Source of the DNA: Azoarcus sp. DD4
GTDB lineage: Bacteria; Pseudomonadota; Gammaproteobacteria; Burkholderiales; Rhodocyclaceae
Length of the DNA stretch: 64,000 bases
Assembly (NCBI RefSeq): GCF_006496635.1
Contig: NZ_CP022958.1
Location: forward strand, 62,001 to 126,000
Reading direction: 5' to 3'
The position numbers and the translations under genes are program-made. Positions within the stretch are counted from its first letter, which is position 1. Each line of letters opens with the position of its first letter. The notes under the pieces were generated by a model. That model was given only the letters and a program-made list of their open reading frames with translations, did no database searches and was not told the DNA's origin. Below, piece after piece: positions 8,992 through 16,575 of this stretch.

Positions 8992-9342
8992 ATGGATGCC
9001 AGCGCCTTCCTGCCGACCAAGCTGGTCGTCAGCATCGCCATCAGCACATTGGTACTGATCGTGCTGTCCCGTCCGCTGATCGACGTCCTCCGCCAGCTCT
9101 GCCCCGACGCGCCGGCCGCCGCCTTCTGGCTGAGCTACACCCGGCTGATGCTGACCATCGCGCCATTGCTGCTGGTACTGCTCAGCGACATGTTCGACCG
9201 CCTCGCCGACCCCGTCGCCAGCCTGCGCCTGACCTTGCTGGCCAGTCTGGGCGGACTCCTGGTCGGCCTGTACACGGTGGGCAAGCGCCTCAACCGCTTC
9301 CTGGCGGTGCCGCACATCCATGTCGTGGAGCGGGCGGAATGA
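8992..9342 (+). CDS. Small membrane protein, first gene of the AraC-linked operon
   Basis: A 116-aa protein not assigned to a family. It has about three hydrophobic helices (residues 10-28, 40-65 and 80-100), with the middle one holding LMLTIAPLLLVLLSDMF, and a short basic C-terminus. The ATG at 8992 is chosen because AGGAG lies 8 bp upstream; an earlier in-frame ATG at 8965 has no such site. It overlaps the next gene by 4 bp (ATGA), so it is the translational lead of an operon with an epimerase-like enzyme, a DUF2269 membrane protein and a DUF4166 protein. The function is unknown. Confidence 0.75.
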   Translation: MDASAFLPTKLVVSIAISTLVLIVLSRPLIDVLRQLCPDAPAAAFWLSYTRLMLTIAPLLLVLLSDMFDRLADPVASLRLTLLASLGGLLVGLYTVGKRLNRFLAVPHIHVVERAE

Positions 9343-10184
9343 ACATCCTGCTCACCGGCGCCGGCGGCTTCATCGGCCGCCACCTGGTCCCTGCGCTCGC
9401 CGCCGCCGGGCACCGGGTCCGCCCCCTGTCGCGGCGCAATGGCGGCGACTTCGCCCGGCTGCTGAGTGCGGCCGACTGGCTGCCGCTGCTCGACGGCATG
9501 GATGCCGTGGTCAATTGCGTCGGCATCATCGCCGAGCGCGGCAGCCAGCGCTTCGACACGCTGCACCATCGCGCGCCCGCGGCGCTGTTCGAGGCCTGCG
9601 CCCGGGCTGGCCCGCAACGGGTGATCCAGCTCTCCGCACTCGGTGCCGATGCGCGCGCCGGCACCGCCTTCCACCGCAGCAAGGGCGCTGCCGACGATAG
9701 CCTGCGCAGCCTGCCGCTGGACTGGTTCGTGCTGCGGCCAGCCCTGGTCCATGGCCGCGGCGGCGCCAGCGCCGAACTGCTGATGCGGCTGGCGGCGCTG
9801 CCGCTGCTGCCGGTGATCGGTGACGACGACCAGGCCCTGCAGCCCATCCACATCGACGACGTGGTCGCGGCCGTGCTGCGTGCGCTGACGGGCGCGGAAA
9901 CGCGCCTGACGCTGGACCTCGTCGGTCCGGAAACCCACACGCCGGGGAGCTGGCTGGCGCGCTTGCGTGCGGCACAAGGCCTGCCTGCGGCAAGGCCGAT
10001 GCACATCCCGCCAGCCGCCGCACTGGCCTTCGCCCGTTTCACCCGTCACCTGAACCCGGTGATGCAACCGGACACCCTGCGCATGCTGCTGTCCGCCCGC
10101 GCGCACGACCCCGCACCCTTCGTCCGCTTCCTCGGGCGTGCGCCGCGCATCGCCGAAACCCTGCCCGCCAGGAGCACGCCATGA
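9339..10184 (+). CDS. NAD(P)-binding epimerase/dehydratase-like protein
   Basis: Atypical short-chain dehydrogenase of 281 aa. The Rossmann nucleotide motif TGAGGFIGRH sits at residues 6-15, followed by RPLSRRNGGD (NADP-type Arg contact), an NCVGIIAE strand and QLSALGADARAGTAFHRSKG, with Ser and Lys near the usual active-site places. The YxxxK tyrosine is replaced by His-Arg-Ser-Lys (FHRSK), as in the NDUFA9-like/YbjT group of atypical SDRs. Such proteins often bind quinones or NADPH as sensors or assembly factors instead of acting as sugar epimerases. It overlaps both neighbours by 4 bp. Substrate unknown. Confidence 0.85.
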   Translation: MNILLTGAGGFIGRHLVPALAAAGHRVRPLSRRNGGDFARLLSAADWLPLLDGMDAVVNCVGIIAERGSQRFDTLHHRAPAALFEACARAGPQRVIQLSALGADARAGTAFHRSKGAADDSLRSLPLDWFVLRPALVHGRGGASAELLMRLAALPLLPVIGDDDQALQPIHIDDVVAAVLRALTGAETRLTLDLVGPETHTPGSWLARLRAAQGLPAARPMHIPPAAALAFARFTRHLNPVMQPDTLRMLLSARAHDPAPFVRFLGRAPRIAETLPARSTP

Positions 10185-10657
10185 GCTATGCCACCCTCAA
10201 GACCCTGCACATCCTCAGCATGGTGCTGCTGTTCGGCACCGGCCTGGGCAGCGCCTTCTACAAATGGATGGCCGACCGCAGCGGCAACGTGGCGCACATT
10301 GCCATCGTCAATCGCCATGTGGTGCTCGCCGACTGGCTGTTCACCACGCCCACGGTGATCTTCCAGCCGCTGAGCGGGCTGTGGCTGGCGCACCTGCTCG
10401 GGCTGCCGCCGGGCACGCCCTGGATCGCCACCAGCCTCGCGCTCTATGCGCTGGCCGGCGCCTGCTGGCTGCCGGTGGTGTGGCTGCAGATCCGCATGCG
10501 CCGGCTCGCCGAGGAAGCCGTCGCCGGCGCGCGGCCGCTGCCGTCGCAGTACTGGCGCATGGCGCGCTGCTGGTTCTGGCTGGGCGTGCCGGCCTTTGCG
10601 GCGATGTGCGTCGTGGTGACGCTGATGGTCTTCAAACACATTCCGGGAGCACTGTGA
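10181..10657 (+). CDS. DUF2269-family integral membrane protein
   Basis: A 158-aa inner-membrane protein with four predicted helices (about residues 5-25, 45-70, 85-105 and 125-150). The opening TLKTLHILSMVLLFGTGLG, with an early conserved His, and the later LADWLFTTPTVIFQPLSG are characteristic of DUF2269, whose function is not established. Conserved histidines in the first helix might bind heme or metal, but that is only a possibility. The gene overlaps the preceding epimerase stop by 4 bp and the following DUF4166 start by 1 bp. The same grouping of an SDR-type protein, DUF2269 and DUF4166 suggests one membrane-associated process. Confidence 0.85.
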   Translation: MSYATLKTLHILSMVLLFGTGLGSAFYKWMADRSGNVAHIAIVNRHVVLADWLFTTPTVIFQPLSGLWLAHLLGLPPGTPWIATSLALYALAGACWLPVVWLQIRMRRLAEEAVAGARPLPSQYWRMARCWFWLGVPAFAAMCVVVTLMVFKHIPGAL

Positions 10658-11229
10658 TGATGAACAGCCTGATGCAGAACGCGCTCGGCGCCGACTGGGA
10701 GAAACTGCCGGCCGCCCTGCAGGCGCATTACCGCGCCGGCAGCAGCACCGATGTCGGCCAGCTGGACATCGAGTATCCGCGCTTCATGCAGCCCGTCCTC
10801 TTCGCGCTGCACCGGCTGGGGGCGCTGGTGCACCGGCGCGGCCGGGGCGTGCGGACGGTGGTCGAGAAAGGGCCCGCGGGGCAGACCCAGCGCTGGCAGC
10901 GCACGATGACCTACGCCGACGGCCGCCAGCTGCGCTTCGACACCCGCTGGATCGCTGCCGGCGGCAACCAGCTCATCGAGTTCGTCAATGCCGTGTTCGG
11001 CCTGCAGATGGCGGTGCATGTCGAGGACGGCTGCCTGCACTATCGCGGCGTCCGCTTCGTCGCCAGGCTGGGCGGAAGGCTGATCCCCATCCCGGAGTGG
11101 CTGCTGCTGGGCCACACCACCATCGTCGAGCATGCCATCGACGATGGCCGCTTCGCGATGGACTTCCGCCTGACCCACCCGCTGCTCGGGCAGATCTTCC
11201 GTTACGCCGGCGTGTTCGAGACACGCTGA
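10657..11229 (+). CDS. DUF4166 domain protein
   Basis: A 190-aa soluble protein of the DUF4166 type: an N-terminal helix segment (LPAALQAHYRAG), a beta-rich middle (GQTQRWQRTMTYADGRQLRF) and the C-terminal MDFRLTHPLLGQIFRYAGVFE, which is the most family-specific part. Elsewhere DUF4166 is often joined or adjacent to NAD(P)-binding epimerase-like proteins, as here, but its biochemical role is unknown. Two tandem ATG codons overlap the preceding TGA (TGATGATG). It ends the operon, and only 13 bp separate it from the convergent macroglobulin gene, with no obvious terminator in that gap. Confidence 0.85.
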   Translation: MMNSLMQNALGADWEKLPAALQAHYRAGSSTDVGQLDIEYPRFMQPVLFALHRLGALVHRRGRGVRTVVEKGPAGQTQRWQRTMTYADGRQLRFDTRWIAAGGNQLIEFVNAVFGLQMAVHVEDGCLHYRGVRFVARLGGRLIPIPEWLLLGHTTIVEHAIDDGRFAMDFRLTHPLLGQIFRYAGVFETR

Positions 11230-11242
11230 CGCGGCGTCGGGC

Positions 11243-14200
11243 TCACTTCACCAGCCACACCGCCGCCTCGCCCTTGTCCGCCAGCGCCTTCTCCTCCGGC
11301 TGGTACATGCGGTAGTAGCGCGCCGGCGGCAGCACGAAGCGGCCGGGCTGGGCGACGCGCAGCAGGTGGCGCACGGTGACCGTGCCTTCGAGGCGGTCGA
11401 CCGGCACGCCGTAGCTGCCGCTGTGTTCCTCGGCGCGGGCGCGTTCGAGCGGTGCGGCCTGGGGACCGCCGTCGAGCAGATTGATGCCCCAGGTGCCGCG
11501 CTCCACCGCGGCGCCGGGCGGCAGCGCGGCCTCGACCAGGCCGTGGCGGTGGGTCGCGTCGGCCTTGAGCACGATCTCGTCGAGATAGAGCGCCTGCACC
11601 GACAGCCCGTCTTCCGGCCTCACCGGCGTGCGGGTGTAGCCCTTGTCGCCGCGTTCGAGGCGATAGAGCCGGCGTTCCACCGCCACCGGCAGCGTGCCGG
11701 GGCCGGCGGCGTCATCCGCTTCGTAGCGCAGCACCGCGGTCAGCGGCGGGGCATCGGCGCTGCGCCCTTCGAGGCGGACGCCGTCCGGCATGGCGCTGGT
11801 GGCGGGCCAGCGCCATTCGGGCTGGCCGAAGGCGGCGGTGGCGGCCTGCCAGACACCGACCGGGCGGCCGGCGGACGTGCCGGGGGCGATCTCGCCCAGC
11901 GCCTTGCGCGTCCACACCAGGGTCAGGGCGCGATCCAGCGTGGGCATGGCCTGGCCGACGTGGGCGAGGATGTCGGGCGCGGCAGTCTTCGCCTCGGTGC
12001 CGGCGAGCAGCAGCAGCGCACGCGCCGCCGGACGCTTGCTGGCGGCGAGCTGGGTCTGGGCTTCGGCCACCGCGGCGTCGAAGCCGGCCGGCAACGGCGC
12101 CTGCGCGCGCTGGGCGATCAGCGCCGCCAGCACGCGGGCATGGGCAAGGCCGAGCGCGCTGTCGGGCGCGGCGAGGAAGGGGCTCCAGGTATCGGCGCCA
12201 ACAGCGCTGTCTTCCGGCGCCTTGGCCTCGGCCAGACCGCGCAGCAGGCCTTCCGCCTGGGTGCGTACCGGCAGGCCGATCTCCTGCGCGAACCACAGCG
12301 CCAGCGCGCGGTGCAGCAAGGCTTCGCGGCTGGCGTGGTTGCGGTAGGCGGTCAGCACCCGTTCCCAGTGCGCGGCCGGCAGTTCGATGCCGAGCGCGCG
12401 CGCGGCATACCAGTCGGCGTAGTAGGCGTAGGCGGTCATCAGCGCGCTGTTCTCGCTGCCGTCGCCCCACCAGCCGAACACCGCCTGCGGACCGGCCAGC
12501 GCCGCCAGCCGCAGGCGCTGGCTGTAGAGCGTCTGCCACAGCCGGCCGCCCTCGCCCTCGGCATGGCGGTTGGGCGCGAGCAGCGGCGTCACCAACGCGA
12601 GCGGGATCAGCCGGCTGGCGGTCTGCTCGGTGCAGCCCCAGGGGTAGTCGATGAGGTCGTCGGCGATGCGCAGGAAGTGCTCGCCGCCGCCCGCCACCAG
12701 CCGCAGGCGCAGGTCGCGGGCATCGGCCGGCAGACCGAAGGCCGCCGGGGTGTCGCCGTGCAGGTTCAGGATCTGCTCGCGCGGGCCGCGCCATTTCGCG
12801 CCGCGCGCGGCGAGCGGTGTCTCCAGCGCATCGACCGTCCTGCCGCCTTCCTTGACCTCGACGCGGGCCGTCTCGCGGCCCTTGAACTCCGGCAGCCCGA
12901 ACTGGAGGTAATTCACCCCGCGGCGCAGGCTGACTTCCTGCTTGATCTCCTTGCCGGCCAGGTTCAGCACCACCTCGGCCTTGCGCTCCTCGGCGGCGTT
13001 GTTGAACAGCGCCAGCGCCGCCTGCGGCCTGTCGCCTTCGCGCAGCCAGTCGGGCGAGGTCCATTTGGCGTACAGCGGCTTGTCGGAGCGGACGTAGGCG
13101 GTGCGCTGGCCGGGCACGCCGTCGGCGCTGTCCAGCCCGACCGCGCGCACGGTAATACGCCAGCGCGACAGTGCATCCGGCATGCGGAAGGAGAAGCGCG
13201 CGCGGCCCTGGGCGTCGGTCTTCAGCGCCGGCAGCCAGGCGGCGGTGTCGGTGTCGTCGCGGCGCGGCCGTTCCAGCACCTTCACGCCGCGCTCGTTGTA
13301 CTGGTGGCGCGCGGGCGGCTGGCGCGCGGCGGCGGCGGACCAGTCGGCCGCTTCGTCGTAGGCGATGAAGTTGAGGCTGGCGCCGGTGCGCACGTTGTTG
13401 CGGCGCACGTGCTGGAGGAATTCGGGCAGGCTGGGCGCGATCTCCGGCTGCAGCGCATAGACCATCTCGTCCACCACCGAGACGGTGAGCAGCGCCGGCG
13501 CCGGCTTGCCGCGCAGCATGGCCTGGATGTCCACCGTCACGGTGTCGCCGGGCTGCACGGTTTCGTGGTCGCTGCGGATGTCGAGCGCGATGCGCGGCGG
13601 CTCCACCACCAGGCCGGCGTTCTGGAACACGTAGTCGCCATGCTTCACATACACCGCGGAGAAGGTCATGTTGGGCGCGTGCGCCTCGCTCACCGGGATG
13701 CGCGCGCGCCACTGGTTGGGGGCGAGGCGCTCGGTGCGCAGCCAGCCGCCGGGACGGCTGAGCAGGGCGGTGGCGTCCACGCCGTCGCGCTCCAGGGTCA
13801 GCAGCGCTTCATCCACCGGCTCGGGGAAGGAGATCAGCACCTCGGCGGTTTCGCCCGGCTGGTAGCTGGCCTTGTCGGTGACCATCTCGATCGAGCCGGG
13901 CGCGACCTTGAGGCTGTCCTTGTCGGTGGCGCCGCCCACCCAGTGCGCGGTGGCGGCGACGATGTTGCCGGCGGCGTCGCGCAGCATCAGCGAATAGGAG
14001 CCGGGGCGGTCGAGCGCCGGCTTCCACTCGCGCTGCGCCGGGTCGAAATCGCCGCCGCTGCGGGATTGATCCTCCAGCCGCACGATCTCCCACTTGACCG
14101 GCGCCGCGGCGTTCTCGCCTTCGGCTTCGAGGCGGAAAGCCGGCTTGTCGCCCGCCATCGTGAAGCTGCGGGTGCTCGCCAGCTTCCAGCTCGCCGCGGC

Positions 14201-15859
14201 GCGCTCCACCAGCAGTTCGCGCGAGCTGCGCACGCGGTAGGCGGCGCCGTCGGTGGCGAGCAGGGTGAGGATGAGGCGCGACGGCTCCTTCGCCGCCGGC
14301 AGCGTGAACTTGGCCTCGCCGCTGCCGTCGGTGGTGAGGCTGGCGGTGGACAGCTGCACCGGGAACAGCCCGCTGTAGCGCAGTTCGCCCTGCACCATGG
14401 TCAGCGTCTGCGCGCGCAACGTGAGCTCCACCGCGGCGTCCTTCACCGGCTTGCCGTCGGGATAGGCAAGGCGGACCTTGCCGCTCACCGGCTCGCCGGT
14501 CTTGAAGCTCGGCTGGTCGGCCAGCAACTCGATCTCGAAATGCGGCTTGACGTACTCGGCGACGCGGAAGGCGGCGCCATAGCGCTTGTCCTCGTAGCCG
14601 ATGCGGATCTCATAGCCGCCGGCCACGGCGTTGTCGGGCAGGCGGAAGGCAGTATCGGCGCCGCTGTCCGGCGCGAGCGCTGCCGTGGTGGCGAGCACCG
14701 GCGTGCCGTTGGGATCGCTCACCTCGATACGCAGCTCGCCGGCGCGCGGCGGGCGCGAACGGCTGGCGGACTGGAAGTCGCGGCCGAGGAACTTGATCCG
14801 CACCAAGTCGCCCGGGCGGTACAACGGCCGATCGGTCACCGCGTACAGCTTGGTGTCGTGGATCTCGCTGTCGTAGTAGAAGTTCTCCGACACGAACACC
14901 CCGCCGGCGGCATCCTCGCCGAGCAGCCAGGTGCGTTCCGGGCTGGCGTGCGCCAGCGTGGCGAGTCCGTCGGCGCCGGTGGTGGCGGATTTCAGCGTGC
15001 CGACGCCGTCGGTCCACAGCAGGCGGCTGTCGGCCACCGGCCGGCCGTCGTCGCGGTGGGCGGTCCACACGGTGAGCGCGCCGGCGGCGATCTTGGTCAC
15101 GGCCACGGTGTCGGACACGAACAGCAAGGTCACCGCGCGGTGGGTTCCGATAATGGCCTCGACCAGGTAGAGGCCAGGTTTCAGCTTGCCGAGCGGTACA
15201 TGGATGTTGCCTTCGCTGGCCGGGATGAAATCGCTGCTCGAACCCTGCAGCTTGACCTCCGGCGGCTTGATCGGCTGCGCCTGCCACACCGGGTAGCGGA
15301 AGCGGTCGACCAGTTCGTAGCCCTGCAGCGGCTTGAAGCGCTGCGGGGCACGGAATTCGGTGGCTTCGAGCAGCGCCGGCCGGCTCTGCAGCGCCGGCGC
15401 CGCGGCGGTGACGGTGCCGCGCGTGTTGGCGTCGAAGAGGTCGCGCCAGGCCAGCCGCGACTTCTTCCAGGCGTTGTCCCACAGGTAGGACAGCGTGTTG
15501 GCCAGGCCTTCGTCGCGCGGCCGGGCGCGCACATCCACCCGATGCAGGTTTTTCTGCGCCTTGAGGAAGTCGAGCGGCTTCGGCACCCGGTAGAGCAGGA
15601 TGTCCACCCCGCCGTAGGCCTCCAGCATCTGGCGGCCGCCGTCCCTGGCCGGCACCTCGACCCGCAGCAAGGCCTCGTCGCCGCTGCCGAACTGCTTATC
15701 GGCCAGGATGAAGAAGGGCATGCTCTCGAAGGGCGTATAGCCGCTCGACAGCCCGACTTCCGCCTGCGCCTGCGCGGCGGGCGGGGTGGCGAGGCAGGCC
15801 AGCGCGAACAGCGCGGCACCGAGGAAACGCGGGAAGGACGGGCGGAAGGAAGTCGTCAT
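11243..15859 (-). CDS. yfaS: Bacterial alpha-2-macroglobulin, YfaS/MagD-like, with a thioester motif
   Basis: A 1538-aa periplasmic protease-trap protein. It has an export signal (residues 1-33, PPAAQAQ cleavage zone; Cys22 gives only a weak lipobox). Repeated MG beta-sandwich domains follow, including RPGDLVRIKFLGRDF and AYPDGKPVKDAAVELTL, then a central alpha-2-macroglobulin domain (TAAWLPALKTDAQGRARFSF). A thioester domain with YPWGCTEQTASR has Cys1076 and Gln1079 positioned as a CxEQ thioester, and a C-terminal receptor-like domain closes the protein. The length matches E. coli YfaS (about 1530). The gene lies 17 bp downstream of a DUF1175 gene, which is in turn joined to a DUF2138 gene, the yfaA-yfaT-yfaS arrangement. 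The apparently intact thioester is notable because the MagD member of this operon type is thioester-free, as I recall. Confidence 0.92.
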   Translation of the reverse strand: MTTSFRPSFPRFLGAALFALACLATPPAAQAQAEVGLSSGYTPFESMPFFILADKQFGSGDEALLRVEVPARDGGRQMLEAYGGVDILLYRVPKPLDFLKAQKNLHRVDVRARPRDEGLANTLSYLWDNAWKKSRLAWRDLFDANTRGTVTAAAPALQSRPALLEATEFRAPQRFKPLQGYELVDRFRYPVWQAQPIKPPEVKLQGSSSDFIPASEGNIHVPLGKLKPGLYLVEAIIGTHRAVTLLFVSDTVAVTKIAAGALTVWTAHRDDGRPVADSRLLWTDGVGTLKSATTGADGLATLAHASPERTWLLGEDAAGGVFVSENFYYDSEIHDTKLYAVTDRPLYRPGDLVRIKFLGRDFQSASRSRPPRAGELRIEVSDPNGTPVLATTAALAPDSGADTAFRLPDNAVAGGYEIRIGYEDKRYGAAFRVAEYVKPHFEIELLADQPSFKTGEPVSGKVRLAYPDGKPVKDAAVELTLRAQTLTMVQGELRYSGLFPVQLSTASLTTDGSGEAKFTLPAAKEPSRLILTLLATDGAAYRVRSSRELLVERAAASWKLASTRSFTMAGDKPAFRLEAEGENAAAPVKWEIVRLEDQSRSGGDFDPAQREWKPALDRPGSYSLMLRDAAGNIVAATAHWVGGATDKDSLKVAPGSIEMVTDKASYQPGETAEVLISFPEPVDEALLTLERDGVDATALLSRPGGWLRTERLAPNQWRARIPVSEAHAPNMTFSAVYVKHGDYVFQNAGLVVEPPRIALDIRSDHETVQPGDTVTVDIQAMLRGKPAPALLTVSVVDEMVYALQPEIAPSLPEFLQHVRRNNVRTGASLNFIAYDEAADWSAAAARQPPARHQYNERGVKVLERPRRDDTDTAAWLPALKTDAQGRARFSFRMPDALSRWRITVRAVGLDSADGVPGQRTAYVRSDKPLYAKWTSPDWLREGDRPQAALALFNNAAEERKAEVVLNLAGKEIKQEVSLRRGVNYLQFGLPEFKGRETARVEVKEGGRTVDALETPLAARGAKWRGPREQILNLHGDTPAAFGLPADARDLRLRLVAGGGEHFLRIADDLIDYPWGCTEQTASRLIPLALVTPLLAPNRHAEGEGGRLWQTLYSQRLRLAALAGPQAVFGWWGDGSENSALMTAYAYYADWYAARALGIELPAAHWERVLTAYRNHASREALLHRALALWFAQEIGLPVRTQAEGLLRGLAEAKAPEDSAVGADTWSPFLAAPDSALGLAHARVLAALIAQRAQAPLPAGFDAAVAEAQTQLAASKRPAARALLLLAGTEAKTAAPDILAHVGQAMPTLDRALTLVWTRKALGEIAPGTSAGRPVGVWQAATAAFGQPEWRWPATSAMPDGVRLEGRSADAPPLTAVLRYEADDAAGPGTLPVAVERRLYRLERGDKGYTRTPVRPEDGLSVQALYLDEIVLKADATHRHGLVEAALPPGAAVERGTWGINLLDGGPQAAPLERARAEEHSGSYGVPVDRLEGTVTVRHLLRVAQPGRFVLPPARYYRMYQPEEKALADKGEAAVWLVK

Positions 15860-15876
15860 GGCGCCGGAATCGCGGT

Positions 15877-16575
15877 TCAGGTCAGGAAGGCCAGCGTGTA
15901 GACGCCGGCGAAATTGGGATTGGCGGCGTCGGGCCGCCAGCGGGTGTCGGCCCACTGCAGCAGCTCGCGCGGGCTGACGGCGCGCAGGCCGTCGTCGCCG
16001 GGGCGCGGCTCGGCGCCGTTGTGATAGACGATGCGCCGGCCGGTCCACAGCATCAGGTGCTGGGCCTCACCCTGGTCGAAGAAGAGCAGGTCGGCCGGAC
16101 GGGCCAGCCGCAGGTCGCGGCCGACGGCACGGCTGTTCTCCTGCACCAGGCCGATGGCATTGACGTAGGCGCCGGTGCTGCCGTCGGGCCGCTTCCACTG
16201 GTGGCGCAGCTCGGCGCGCAGCGCGTCGGGCACGGCCTCGGGCGGCAGGCGGCCATCCATGCCCATCGCGCGCCGCCAGCGCAGGTCGTGCTCGGCCAGC
16301 GCCTCGGCCACCGCGAAGCGCACCAGACCGGCGCAGTCGCGATGCGTCCAGCGCGGCGTCGGACCGCGGCGGATCTGCGCGTCGGCGATGCGCACCACCC
16401 AGGCGCGGAAGGCGCGGCTCTGTTCGGCATCCAGTTGCGGCACGGCATCCACGGCACGACCGGGCGCCAACGGCATCAATGCCCGCAGCGGCGGTGACGC
16501 ACCGAGCAGCAGCGCGCCGGCCGCGGCAAGAAAACCGCGGCGGCCGCGCTGCGTTGCGCGCGGGTGCCGAGGCAT
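15877..16575 (-). CDS. yfaT: DUF1175 family protein (YfaT-like)
   Basis: A 232-aa exported protein matching the DUF1175/YfaT family: a basic N-terminus, a hydrophobic segment (GFLAAAGALLLGASPP), then a papain/NlpC-like layout with DCAGLVRFAVAEAL (candidate Cys in the DCAGL context) and HLMLWTGRRIVYHNG (candidate His). The Cys-His layout suggests an amidase- or peptidase-like fold, but activity is not established. The ATG shares one base with the stop of the DUF2138 gene (TGATG), so the two are coupled. In P. aeruginosa the products of the equivalent operon form an inner-membrane complex with the macroglobulin MagD (established for that system). The same role here is inferred. Confidence 0.87.
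   Translation of the reverse strand: MPRHPRATQRGRRGFLAAAGALLLGASPPLRALMPLAPGRAVDAVPQLDAEQSRAFRAWVVRIADAQIRRGPTPRWTHRDCAGLVRFAVAEALAEHDLRWRRAMGMDGRLPPEAVPDALRAELRHQWKRPDGSTGAYVNAIGLVQENSRAVGRDLRLARPADLLFFDQGEAQHLMLWTGRRIVYHNGAEPRPGDDGLRAVSPRELLQWADTRWRPDAANPNFAGVYTLAFLT

Noticed and set aside
11366..15901. Very long open frame antisense to the macroglobulin gene
   Set aside because: High-GC genes create long stop-free antisense frames; its composition (His, Arg, Gln and Gly rich) has no domain and the minus-strand protein is a clear homologue.
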